A DNA stretch of 59,490 bases from Dietzia natronolimnaea. Its GTDB lineage: Bacteria > Actinomycetota > Actinomycetes > Mycobacteriales > Mycobacteriaceae. Positions 50,760-59,422 of the stretch are shown piece by piece. Both the position numbers and the translations under genes were made by a program. Position 1 is the first letter of the stretch, and each line of letters opens with the position of its first letter. Under the pieces are notes generated by a model. That model did not search any database, was not told the DNA's origin, and was given only the letters and a program-made list of their open reading frames with translations. Location of the stretch: the NCBI RefSeq assembly GCF_002289575.1, contig NZ_NTGA01000028.1:1-59490 (forward strand), read 5' to 3'.

Positions 50760-52028
50760 CTACCGTCCGATCACCGTGTCGAGCCAGTCGAACGCGCGTT
50801 GGGAGAACAGCACCGCCGCCCCGGCTTCGTCGTGTTCGCCGGCACCCTCGGCGTTGGTGAACTCGATCATCGTCTTGGGTGCGGTGAGTGCGTCGAAGAA
50901 GCTCTGCGCGTCGACGACGCGCGGGTCGTTCTGGCCGACGGTCAGCAACACGGGACAGTCGATGCGGTCCGCGATGCCCACCAGGGTGAACTGCGTCAGA
51001 TCCCGCAGGTACTCGACCGGGGTCGCGCATCCGTGCGTGAGCATCCCCCGCCCGACCGAGAAGGCCAGGCCCGGGGACTGCTCCATCCCGGCGCGGACCG
51101 CCGCGTTGAGGTCGTCGTCGGCCTCCCCGGTGTCCAGGTCGTCGCGGTGATCCTCGGGGAGCAACAGCGCGGCGTTGGCTCCCGGGGCGTACTGCGGGGC
51201 GTCGGCGATCACGGCGGCCAGGCGATGCTCGGCGGTGGCGGCGCGGGGCGCGAGATGACCTCCCCAGCTACGGCCCAGCGCCGCGATCCGGGTGGCGTCG
51301 ACCTCGGGACGGGCGACCAGCCAGTCGACCTGAGCGGTGACGACCGCCTCCCAGTCGTGTCGGAAGTGCAGGTCGCGCTCGACCAGCGCCGCGCCCTGAC
51401 CGGGGCCGTCCATCATGAGGACGGCGTAGCCACGCCGCAGTGCCGCGACGCCGCCGGCGACGTACGTCTCCTCCATCGTGCCGTCGTACCCGCCCACAAG
51501 GATCACCGTGGGGAACGGTCCCGGGCCGGACGGGGTCGCGAGGTAGCCGTCGAGCTCGGTTCCCTCGTACGGGATCGCGACCTGCTGGAAGGGATGGTCC
51601 ATCAGCTCGGCCGCCCGGCGGAAGGCGTCCCGTTGACGCGCGTTCGCCGTGACGAACCGGGGATCCAGCGGAGGGGCGTACATGAAGACCCCGGAGATCC
51701 GGAAGTACGTGGCCGCACGGAGGAAGCCTTCACGAGCGCTCACCCTATGGCCGGCGGTCAGGCTCTCCTCCGCCTCCGCGAGGATCCGTTCCCCGAGCGC
51801 GTTCCACTCGAGGTTCCAGGCGTCCCTGTCACCCTCGGGGATTCTGCGGGCGGTGATGAACGCCTCCCCGACGTCGGCTCCGCCCGACGGGATGGTGTCC
51901 AGCACGCGCAGGAACTGGCCGTCGAATCCACTGTCCGCGAAGGCAAGCCCGGTGAGGGTTGGGTCCCCGGGACCGTGAGGCCCGTTCCCGGCGCCGGTAG
52001 TCGCGGTCGATGCAGTGTTCGTGGCCAT
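50760..52028 (-). CDS. Alpha/beta hydrolase of the FrsA/dihydropseudooxynicotine-hydrolase type
   Basis: This 422-residue protein has a helical N-terminal cap of about 150 residues (EGFLRAATYFRISGVF) and a C-terminal alpha/beta hydrolase domain. PFPTVILVGGYDGTMEE is the oxyanion region, GRSWGGH the nucleophile elbow, GQNDPRV carries the acid and GAGEHDEAG the His. This layout is shared with C-C-bond hydrolases of nicotine degradation and FrsA-like proteins. The ATG at 52028 follows GAGG; a GTG at 52034 would add two residues. It lies 112 bases after the P450 on the same strand, so a shared pathway is possible. Substrate unknown. Confidence 0.85.
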   Translation of the reverse strand: MATNTASTATTGAGNGPHGPGDPTLTGLAFADSGFDGQFLRVLDTIPSGGADVGEAFITARRIPEGDRDAWNLEWNALGERILAEAEESLTAGHRVSAREGFLRAATYFRISGVFMYAPPLDPRFVTANARQRDAFRRAAELMDHPFQQVAIPYEGTELDGYLATPSGPGPFPTVILVGGYDGTMEETYVAGGVAALRRGYAVLMMDGPGQGAALVERDLHFRHDWEAVVTAQVDWLVARPEVDATRIAALGRSWGGHLAPRAATAEHRLAAVIADAPQYAPGANAALLLPEDHRDDLDTGEADDDLNAAVRAGMEQSPGLAFSVGRGMLTHGCATPVEYLRDLTQFTLVGIADRIDCPVLLTVGQNDPRVVDAQSFFDALTAPKTMIEFTNAEGAGEHDEAGAAVLFSQRAFDWLDTVIGR

Positions 52029-52140
52029 GTCCACACCTCGTCGTCACTGGTGGTCATCCCTGGTCAGATCGCCGCCACCATCATCGCTCACCCGATCTCT
52101 GTCACGTGCGCGAATCCTTCGTGATGCTGTCGCCCCCGGC

Positions 52141-53523
52141 TCACCGACGCCGGACGGTGATCCGCCCTCCTCTGTGGGGCGCGAACGCGACGCCGCGGGA
52201 GTGCCACTTCTCGTCCCGCTCGGCCGTCGGGATGATCTCGTACATGCTCAGCAGGGTGCGCAACACGACGTCCATCTCCATCGTCGCGAACGCCGCACCG
52301 ATGCATCGCCGGGTCCCGCCGCCGAACGGCAGCCAGGCCGGCGGTGGCGTGGTGTCGAGGAAGCGGGTCGGGTCGAAGCGCTCGGGCTGGGCGAAGTGCG
52401 CGCTGTCGTCGTGCAGCAGCGAGATCGCGACCAACACGTTGTACCCGCGCGGAATCCGCCACGGGCCCAGGTCGAGGTGCGGAGCCTGCACGTGGCGTCC
52501 GACGAGATCGATGACAGGCCGGCTGCGCTGCACCTCCAGGATCGTCGCGTGCCTGTAGTCGGTCCCCCCGGCGTCGACCTCGGCGACCAACTCGTCCAGC
52601 ACCGCGGGGTTCCGGCTCAGCCGCTCCAGCGCCCAGGCGAGCGTCGTCGCGGTGGTTTCGTGTCCCGCCACGAGCAGTGCGGTGAGCTCGTCGCGGATCT
52701 CCTCGTCCGTCATGGACGAGCCGTCGTCGTAGGTGCTCTGCAGCATCATGGCCAGGATGTCGTCGCGCTCGTCGAGTCGGTCATCGCGGCGACCCCGGTC
52801 GATGAGTGCGTTGATCGCGTCGTCGTACACCTTCTTGTAGCGGGCGAACCGACCGCGCGGGCCCAACGACCCCGCGCCCACCGTTCCCACGCCCACCGTG
52901 CCCACGCGCGCCGGCAGTTCCGGGGTGATGACCACCGCCGAGCCGGCCTCGACCATGGGCGGGATGACGCGGCGCAGCGTGACGAGCTCGTCGTCCCGGG
53001 CGCCGAACACCGTCCGGATGATGATGTCCAGCGTGATGCGGGTCATCGACGGCATGGAGGCGAACGGCCGGTCGACCACCCACGAGTCGAGCTCGCGCCG
53101 GGTCTTCTCCTCCACGACCGCCTCGTAGCCCTTGATGCGCCTGCCGTGCAGAGGCGGGGTGAGCAGCTTGCGGCGCCGACGGTGGTCGGTGCCCTCGAGC
53201 GCGAACATCGACTGCTCCCCCAGGACCCGTCCCAGATTGGGGTCGACGTTGGTCAGCGACTCCTGCGGGGCGGTGAACAGCGCCTTGGCCAGCGCGGGGT
53301 CGGAGATCACCACCGCGCGCCCGTAGATGGGCAGGTGCACGGTGACGGCGTTGCCGTATCTCGCCTGGAGCCGTTGGAGCACTCTGCGCCGGGCGATGCC
53401 GAAGCCCACGCCCTGGATCGACCTGGGCAGCGCGGGTCCGGGCGGGAGCAGGGGTGCGGGATCGTCGCCGGTCAGGCTCGCCTCGGACGCGGCGGGAGCC
53501 GTCCTGTCCGTCGTGCTGTCCAT
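52141..53523 (-). CDS. Cytochrome P450
   Basis: This 460-residue P450 has the heme-binding FGGGTRRCIG, the ExxR motif EVQRSRP and the I-helix AGHETTATTLAW. There is no membrane anchor, so it should be a soluble bacterial P450 that needs separate ferredoxin partners, none of which is encoded here. A repetitive insertion VGTVGVGTVGAGSLG (about 208-222) lies in the F-G loop region, the substrate access lid. The family resembles mycobacterial CYP135/138 types; the substrate is not predictable. Confidence 0.93.
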   Translation of the reverse strand: MDSTTDRTAPAASEASLTGDDPAPLLPPGPALPRSIQGVGFGIARRRVLQRLQARYGNAVTVHLPIYGRAVVISDPALAKALFTAPQESLTNVDPNLGRVLGEQSMFALEGTDHRRRRKLLTPPLHGRRIKGYEAVVEEKTRRELDSWVVDRPFASMPSMTRITLDIIIRTVFGARDDELVTLRRVIPPMVEAGSAVVITPELPARVGTVGVGTVGAGSLGPRGRFARYKKVYDDAINALIDRGRRDDRLDERDDILAMMLQSTYDDGSSMTDEEIRDELTALLVAGHETTATTLAWALERLSRNPAVLDELVAEVDAGGTDYRHATILEVQRSRPVIDLVGRHVQAPHLDLGPWRIPRGYNVLVAISLLHDDSAHFAQPERFDPTRFLDTTPPPAWLPFGGGTRRCIGAAFATMEMDVVLRTLLSMYEIIPTAERDEKWHSRGVAFAPHRGGRITVRRR

Positions 53524-53681
53524 GGCGTCGCATCCTCGGCGTCAGGTGGAGGGCGGGGCGCCGTTCAGCCTACGTGCCGGAAATGCGGTGGTGGCCGCAG
53601 TTGGTGCGACGACGACGAGGACGTCCCCTACCGCCCGACACCGCACCCAATCCGCCACGACTCCGGCATCGAATCCCGGAT

Positions 53682-53957
53682 ATGCACTCCGCTTCACAGT
53701 CCCCCCGCCCCACCGACTTCCACGTCGCGGCGGACGGTGCGGACGTGGCAGAGCTCTTCGCCGATCACGATTCGCCAGAGCCGGCGGAGTCCGAACAGTC
53801 CGATTCCGAGCGCGGGGACTTCCTCGGTGCCATGCGCGCATCGTGGGACGACTGGATGCCCGTCGCCACCACGGGCTGGGGCGCGGTGGTGCTCATCGTC
53901 CCGCTGCTCGCGGTGCATGCCCTCGTCTGGGCATGGGGTGGGCGCCGGCCCCGCTAG
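53682..53957 (+). CDS. Small protein with C-terminal membrane helix
   Basis: This 91-residue protein has an acidic N-terminal region (about residues 15-50), a SWDDWMPVATTGW linker and one C-terminal helix (AVVLIVPLLAVHALVWAW) ending in basic residues, a tail-anchored layout. No ribosome site is evident for the ATG at 53682, but the residue composition looks genuine. It is divergent from the P450 and convergent with the methyltransferase. I do not recognise it. Confidence 0.5.
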   Translation: MHSASQSPRPTDFHVAADGADVAELFADHDSPEPAESEQSDSERGDFLGAMRASWDDWMPVATTGWGAVVLIVPLLAVHALVWAWGGRRPR

Positions 53958-53979
53958 TTGCGCTGGCCTCGCTAGGTGC

Positions 53980-55218
53980 TCAGCCTCGCCCCAGCCGCCA
54001 CAGGATGGTGCGCTCCTTCGACCGAGCGGCGTGCAGCGGATCGGCACTGTCGGCGGCGCGCGAATGACGTGGCGTGGTCTCGCGGGTCTCGAGCACGGTC
54101 AGCCCGGCAGCGTCGATGCGGTCGAGCAGCTGGTCGCGAGTGCGCAGGCCCAGGTGTTCGGCGAGGTCGGACAGGATCAGCCATCCCTCGCCCTGCGGCG
54201 TGAGGTGATCGGCGAGCCCGCTGAGGAAGCGGTGCAGCACCTCGGAATCCTGGTCGTAGATCCCCTGTTCCAGGGCCGAGGTCGGGCGGCCGGGAATCCA
54301 TGGCGGATTGCACACCACCACGTCGGCCCGCGCGGAGACACCCGCGTCGGTGTCTCCCGCCTCGGTGTCGCGCGCCTCGTCGGCCCGCCCGGCGTGGCCC
54401 GCCTCGTCGTCATTGGGCCACAGGTCGGCCCGCACCACCGCAACGCGGTCCGCCAGCCCCAGCCGAGTCACGTTGTCCCGGGCGCGCTGCACTGCGCGGG
54501 GATTGATGTCGGTCGCGACCACCGCCCGGGCCCCGCGTCGGGCCAGGACCGCCGCGAGCACTCCGGTCCCGGTGCCGATGTCCCACACGACGGGGTGGTC
54601 GATGCCCTGCGGCCAGGGGGAATCGGCGACCAGGTCGATGTACTCGTCGCGGGTGGGCGCGAAGACGCCGTGGGCGGGATGGATCCTGGCGCCCAGCGCG
54701 GCGACCTCGAGGCCCTTGCTGTGCCACTGGTAGGCGCTGATCACGCCGAGGAGCTCGGGCAGCGAGACGAGGGTCTCCACGCCGACGGAATCGCCCGACT
54801 CGTCGGGCCGGTCGACCGGCTGCCCGTACGCGTGGGCGCAGGCCTCGCGCGCGTCGGGCGAGCGGCGCAAGCGGATCGTGTAGTCGGACTCCAGCGGGAC
54901 GAGGATCTTCCCCAGGATCGCCGCACGCTGGGCACGCGCTTTGCGGTTGGCGAGGAAGACCTCTCCGGGGTCGGTGGACTGCGGTGACCGGGACGCCCGC
55001 TTCTCGAGGCGACGGTCGAGGGCGCGCATGAGCTGCCGAGCGTTCTGGAAGTCTCCGCGCCACAGCAGGCTTGAGCCTCTCTGGGCGATTCGGAGAGCCT
55101 TGTCTGCGGAGATGTCGTCGGTGATCACGACGATCCCGGTCGGCGCCGGTGCGGCGTTCTCGGAGCGCCAGAAGGCGGTCCGGGGTATGCCGTTCTCCTT
55201 CCAGGCGACCGTGCTCAT
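53980..55218 (-). CDS. Class I SAM-dependent methyltransferase with NPPW motif
   Basis: This 412-residue protein has an N-terminal helical domain of about 200 residues (ALRIAQRGSSLLWRGDF, then ARQLMRALDRRLEKR). The methyltransferase domain follows: VVWDIGTGTGVLAAVLARRG binds SAM, VVATDIN carries the acidic residue, and VVVCNPPWIPG is the catalytic loop of N-methyltransferases acting on an amide or adenine nitrogen (HemK/RlmF-like). An acidic insertion (DEAGHAGRADEARDTEAGD) precedes that loop. The ATG at 55218 starts the recognisable domain; upstream frame is shadow. Target unknown. Confidence 0.85.
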   Translation of the reverse strand: MSTVAWKENGIPRTAFWRSENAAPAPTGIVVITDDISADKALRIAQRGSSLLWRGDFQNARQLMRALDRRLEKRASRSPQSTDPGEVFLANRKARAQRAAILGKILVPLESDYTIRLRRSPDAREACAHAYGQPVDRPDESGDSVGVETLVSLPELLGVISAYQWHSKGLEVAALGARIHPAHGVFAPTRDEYIDLVADSPWPQGIDHPVVWDIGTGTGVLAAVLARRGARAVVATDINPRAVQRARDNVTRLGLADRVAVVRADLWPNDDEAGHAGRADEARDTEAGDTDAGVSARADVVVCNPPWIPGRPTSALEQGIYDQDSEVLHRFLSGLADHLTPQGEGWLILSDLAEHLGLRTRDQLLDRIDAAGLTVLETRETTPRHSRAADSADPLHAARSKERTILWRLGRG

Positions 55219-55374
55219 GCTGGGACCAGCGACCGAGCGGGAGAGAGCACAGTGCATCCTTCGAGCAGGCGCACCCTCGCCTCGACAACCGACACGTGAG
55301 TGCGCGAAAACCGGAGACCCGTGGGGTCGACTCAAGTGTCTCAGCTCGCCAACGCTGCATCTTAAAAGGCGAGG

Positions 55375-55662
55375 TCAGGAGAGGATGGCGGCGGCGATGA
55401 ACGCCGTGCCGCCGCCGACGATGAGCACGGCGAAGTACGTCGCGGCGATGACGACAGGGCCGGCGATCATCGCGATGCCCTCGCGGCGCAACGTGCTCCA
55501 CGGCGTGATGAGCGCACCCACAACCGCCGGAGTCAGCACCCACCGGATCCACTCGTTGCCCGGGTGCGGAACGTGCCAGATAAACATCAGCCCACTCCAC
55601 AGAATCGACGCGCACAGTGCCGCGTACGCCGTCCATGGAGCGGTCCTCATCTCGCGGATCAC
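55375..55662 (-). CDS. Small membrane protein
   Basis: This 95-residue protein has three hydrophobic helices (AYAALCASILWSGLMFIW, WVLTPAVVGALITPW and AMIAGPVVIAATYFAVLIVG). I chose the GTG at 55662, which overlaps the upstream stop (GTGA) and has GAGG seven bases before it; an ATG at 55650 is the alternative. Probably one unit with the preceding small membrane protein. Family not recognised. Confidence 0.6.
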   Translation of the reverse strand: MIREMRTAPWTAYAALCASILWSGLMFIWHVPHPGNEWIRWVLTPAVVGALITPWSTLRREGIAMIAGPVVIAATYFAVLIVGGGTAFIAAAILS

Positions 55663-55901
55663 AGTTCGTCCTCGATCGCCAGGAGAAGCACGCCGACCAG
55701 AACGAGTGCGCCCGCCAGGCCCGCACATCTCCCGCTGGATATCGCGCGCTCGCTCGTGCGCCACGCAGCCACCGCGCAGACGAGCCCGAGTGCGAGTGAG
55801 ACGGCGACCCCACGCCGAGGAGCCTCGTCCCCCGACACTCCCAGAACGGGGCCTCCGACTGCCGCTTGAAGCCCGATCATCGCCAGAGGCCATAGCGGCA
55901 C
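55659..55901 (-). CDS. Small membrane protein, start uncertain
   Basis: This 80-residue protein has three hydrophobic stretches (WPLAMIGLQAAVGGPVLGV, VAVSLALGLVCAVAAW and AGLAGALVLVGVLLLAI). The GTG at 55901 is the first usable start, but the frame continues open to 55979 with coding-like residues (GGGEPDTDPTRWWIAIVTC) and no ATG, GTG or TTG. The true start may be a rare codon, or the 5' end may be damaged. It is coupled to the next small membrane protein gene. Confidence 0.5.
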   Translation of the reverse strand: MPLWPLAMIGLQAAVGGPVLGVSGDEAPRRGVAVSLALGLVCAVAAWRTSERAISSGRCAGLAGALVLVGVLLLAIEDEL

Positions 55902-56425
55902 CGCGACCGCACACGTGACGATAGCGATCCACCACCGAGTGGGATCCGTGTCCGGTTCACCTCCGCCACACAGCCGCCGTCACGGCTGACCAGACGGCTG
56001 ATCGCCACCGCTGGAGTTCGGGGAGGGGCTCTCGCGAGTCAGGTGCTGCCATGGCCGACTACTTCCCTCGCGTCGTGGGTTCGACCACGGGCACCGTTCT
56101 TCGACACGTCGGCTGACACCCGGCCGCCTGAGTCTCGCCGTAGTTCTGGGCATACCCGAGAGCGAACAGGGACGTCATCTGACCTCCTCGTGTGGGTGGC
56201 CCTCACCCCTCTACGTGGTCGACGCCGCAACCTTGCCGATCGGTTCCCCGGACCCCGAAGGCGTCGCTTTCAAACCGCTCCGCCGAAGCGACGGCTTATG
56301 CGATCGGATAGACGGAGTGGGAGGCGTCGGGCGGCCCGGCGACAGCCGCGGGGAGCCGCGGGTCGCGGGACTATCCGCCGGAGCGGCCCGAAGCCCGTGC
56401 GGCACCCTCTACTCTCTTATCCACC
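55902..56425. other. Gene-free region upstream of the hydrolase/ligase fusion
   Basis: No complete gene is seen apart from the possible 5' extension of the small membrane protein (to 55979). The last 60 bases before 56426 hold the likely promoter of the fusion gene, with the AT-richer CTCTACTCTCTTATCC just before the ATG. Confidence 0.5.
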
Positions 56426-59422
56426 ATGCCTCCCACCCCTGATGCCGTCTCGGCCGCTCTGAAGACCGCGACATCGTACGTTCTCAACGCGGTCGAGGTC
56501 CTGCGCTTCGGCGGCCTGCAGACCGACGAGGATCCCTCGCCGTTCGAAATCGTGGCGCGGCGCCCGATGTTCCGGCTGCGTCGCTACTACCCGCCGTCGG
56601 CGGCGAACGCCGAGCTCGACGGTGCCGGAGAGGGAGCGGACGCCCAGCCGCGCCCGCCGATCGTGCTCGTTCCGCCGATGATGATCTCGGCTGACGTCTG
56701 GGACGTCTCCCCCTCCACCAGCGCGGTCGCCGCACTGCACGAGGCGGGAATGGACCCGTGGGTGATCGACTTCGGGGCCCCGGACATCGAGGCCGGCGGC
56801 CTCGAACGCACCCTCACCGACCACGTGATAGCCGTGAGCGACGCCGTCGACCTGGTCACGACCGCCACGGGCCGGGCGGTGCACCTCGGTGGATACAGCC
56901 AGGGCGGCATGTTCTGCTATCAGGCCGCGGCCTACCGACGCTCGCGCGACCTCGAGAGCCTCGTGACGTTCGGCTCCCCCGTCGACTGGCGCGGTCACGC
57001 CCCGCTCGGCATACCCGAGGAGGTGGTCGTCACCATCGCGCGCATCGTCGCCGACTACGTCTTTGCTGACCGCCCGCTGCCCGGGTGGTTGGCGTCGACG
57101 GCGTTCCGCCTGCTCGATCCGATCAAGACCGCCCGTTCGCAGGTGGATTTCCTGCGCCAACTCCATGACCGCGACGCGCTGCTCGGACACGAACGACAGC
57201 GCCGCTTCATCGGTGGCGAGGGATTCGTCGCCTGGTCCGGCCCTGCGATCGTCGACATGATGCGGCAGGTGATCATCCAGAACCGGATGATGGTGGGCGG
57301 CTTCGTCGTCGGCGAACACGTGGTCTCCCTCGCCGACATCACCTGTCCCGTCCTCGCCGTGCTCGGTGAGGTCGACGAGATCGGCGTCCCGGCCGGCGTC
57401 CGCAAGATCGCCTCCGTCGCCCCGGGGGCCGAGGTGTACGAGTTCTCCGTCCGCGCCGGGCACTTCGGGCTCGTGGTCGGCTCGACCGCCGCCTCACAGA
57501 CGTGGCCCACCGTCGCCGCGTGGATGGGGTGGCGGGAAGGCACCGGGCCTCGACCTGACGGGATCGCCGAGGTCGAACCCGGCGCCGTGGTCGACTCCTC
57601 CCCCACCAAGGCGATCATGCTCGCGGCAGATGGGGCGGTCCAGGTCGCCGGCCTCGGGATCGGCGCCGTGCGCGGAGTCGGCAAACTCGCCGTCGGCACC
57701 CTGAAGGCGACCCGGGCCGTCGGACACCAGGCGCTGCACGCGGCGCCTCGCCTCATCCGGCTGGGACAGATCCAGCCGAGGACCCGCATCTCCTTTGCCA
57801 GGATCATGACCGAGCGCGCGCGCAACCAGCCGGACGACGCGTGCTTTCTGTTCTCCGATCGCGTCCACACGTTCTCCGCCGTCGACACCCGGATCACGAA
57901 CGTGGTCAAAGGACTCATCGCCGTCGGGGTCCGCCAGGGCGACCACATCGGCGTCCTCATGGAGACGAGGCCCTCGGCGCTGGTCGCCATGGCCGCGCTG
58001 TCGCGCCTCGGCGCCGTGGCCGTGCTGCTCCCCCCGTCCCAGTCCCTCCCCGAACTCCTCCGGCTCAGTTCGGTGACCGACGTGGTCACCGACCCGGAGC
58101 ACGCGTCCAAGGTCTCCGAGGCCGGGGCGCGGGCGCTCGTGCTCGGCGGTGGCTCCGAGCGAGATCTCCCCGCCGACCTGGACGCGGGCGTCGTCGACCT
58201 CGAACAGATCGACCCCGAGACGGTCGAGCTGCCCCGGTGGTACCGACCGGACCCCGGGCGGGCGGGCGACCTCGCCTTTGTCTTCTTCTCCCGCTCCACG
58301 GGCATCTGGCAGACCAAGCTCGTGACCAACCACCGGTGGGCGCTGTCCGCATTCGGCACCGCCAGCGCCGCGCGCCTCTCTTCCGAATCCACCGTGTACT
58401 GCCTCAGTCCTCTGCACCACCCGTCGGGTCTGCTCACCGCGGTCGGCGGCGCGGTGGCCGGCGGGTCACGGATCGCGCTGTCCCGGGGTTTCGACCCGGC
58501 GACCTTTGACGAGGAGGTCCGCCGCTACGGGGTGACGGTGGTGACCTACACCTGGGCGATGATGCGCGAGCTTGTCCGCCAGCCGGCGCCTCCGCGCCGG
58601 TCGCACCAGACGATCACGCTCTTCATGGGCTCGGGGATGCCCCGAGGGTTGTGGCGGCGGGTCCTGGACCGCTACCCCGGCACGCGGGTCCTGGAGTTCT
58701 ACGCCGGAACCGAGGCCGACGTCGTCCTGGCGAACCTCTCGAACTCTAAACCGGGCGCCCGCGGCCGTCCGCTGCCCGGCACGTCCGAGGTCCGGCTCGT
58801 CGACGTGGATCCTGACTCCGGCGCGATCACCGCCGGCCCCGACGGCTTCGCCATACCCAGTGAGGTCGATGCGCCCGGAGTGCTCCTCACCCGACCCCGC
58901 CTCGGGGTGGACGCCTCCGTGCGCCAGCTCCGCGGGGTGTTCCGTCCGGGCGACACCTGGGTGTCGACCAGCGACCTCTTCGAACGCGACCGGGACGGCG
59001 ACTTCTGGATACTCGGGGCGGCGAGCGCGGTTGTCCACACCGCGCACGGGCCCGTGTATCCGGTCCAGGTCGCCGACGCCCTCGGGGACCTGCCCGAGGT
59101 GGATCTGGCGGTGCTGTACGAGGTGCCCGGAGCCGACGGCCCCGTCGCGGTGCTCGCGGCGACCCTGTGGGGCTCGGATCCCATCAGCGCCGCCGATATC
59201 GGTGGCGCACTGGCCTCGGTCCCGCCCGCCGCACGGCCGGACCTCGTACACGTCGTCAGCGACATCCCGGTCACCAACTGGTACCGGCCCGACGCCGGCG
59301 GGTTCGCCTCCCGGGGCCTACCGAAGGCCGGCACGCGGACCTGGGTCCTCGACGCCGACACAGGCGGGTACGTACGTCTGACCAAGGCGGTGCGGGAAGG
59401 GCTGGTTCCACCGACTTCCTAA
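56426..59422 (+). CDS. Alpha/beta hydrolase fused to an acyl-CoA synthetase-like domain (Rv1683-like)
   Basis: This 998-residue protein has two parts. Residues about 1-370 are an alpha/beta hydrolase of the PHA-synthase/lipase type: PPIVLVPPMMISADVWDV, the nucleophile GGYSQGGMF, then GEVDEIG (acid) and RAGHFGL (His). Residues about 450-998 are an ANL adenylating enzyme fold, with late motifs DTWVSTSDLFERDRDGDFWIL. The phosphate-binding motif, normally TSGTTGxPKG, reads FFSRSTGIWQTKLVTN, so ATP-dependent activation may be lost or altered. Size and order match M. tuberculosis Rv1683 (about 999 residues), which has been linked to long-chain lipid metabolism. The ATG at 56426 is not preceded by a strong ribosome site. 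It is convergent with a second jetA at its 3' end. Confidence 0.87.
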   Translation: MPPTPDAVSAALKTATSYVLNAVEVLRFGGLQTDEDPSPFEIVARRPMFRLRRYYPPSAANAELDGAGEGADAQPRPPIVLVPPMMISADVWDVSPSTSAVAALHEAGMDPWVIDFGAPDIEAGGLERTLTDHVIAVSDAVDLVTTATGRAVHLGGYSQGGMFCYQAAAYRRSRDLESLVTFGSPVDWRGHAPLGIPEEVVVTIARIVADYVFADRPLPGWLASTAFRLLDPIKTARSQVDFLRQLHDRDALLGHERQRRFIGGEGFVAWSGPAIVDMMRQVIIQNRMMVGGFVVGEHVVSLADITCPVLAVLGEVDEIGVPAGVRKIASVAPGAEVYEFSVRAGHFGLVVGSTAASQTWPTVAAWMGWREGTGPRPDGIAEVEPGAVVDSSPTKAIMLAADGAVQVAGLGIGAVRGVGKLAVGTLKATRAVGHQALHAAPRLIRLGQIQPRTRISFARIMTERARNQPDDACFLFSDRVHTFSAVDTRITNVVKGLIAVGVRQGDHIGVLMETRPSALVAMAALSRLGAVAVLLPPSQSLPELLRLSSVTDVVTDPEHASKVSEAGARALVLGGGSERDLPADLDAGVVDLEQIDPETVELPRWYRPDPGRAGDLAFVFFSRSTGIWQTKLVTNHRWALSAFGTASAARLSSESTVYCLSPLHHPSGLLTAVGGAVAGGSRIALSRGFDPATFDEEVRRYGVTVVTYTWAMMRELVRQPAPPRRSHQTITLFMGSGMPRGLWRRVLDRYPGTRVLEFYAGTEADVVLANLSNSKPGARGRPLPGTSEVRLVDVDPDSGAITAGPDGFAIPSEVDAPGVLLTRPRLGVDASVRQLRGVFRPGDTWVSTSDLFERDRDGDFWILGAASAVVHTAHGPVYPVQVADALGDLPEVDLAVLYEVPGADGPVAVLAATLWGSDPISAADIGGALASVPPAARPDLVHVVSDIPVTNWYRPDAGGFASRGLPKAGTRTWVLDADTGGYVRLTKAVREGLVPPTS

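Noticed and set aside
56076-56095. GGGTTCGACC resembling a tRNA T-arm
   Set aside because: The bases flanking the loop cannot form a five-pair T stem with C61, and no acceptor, D or anticodon arm can be folded around it.
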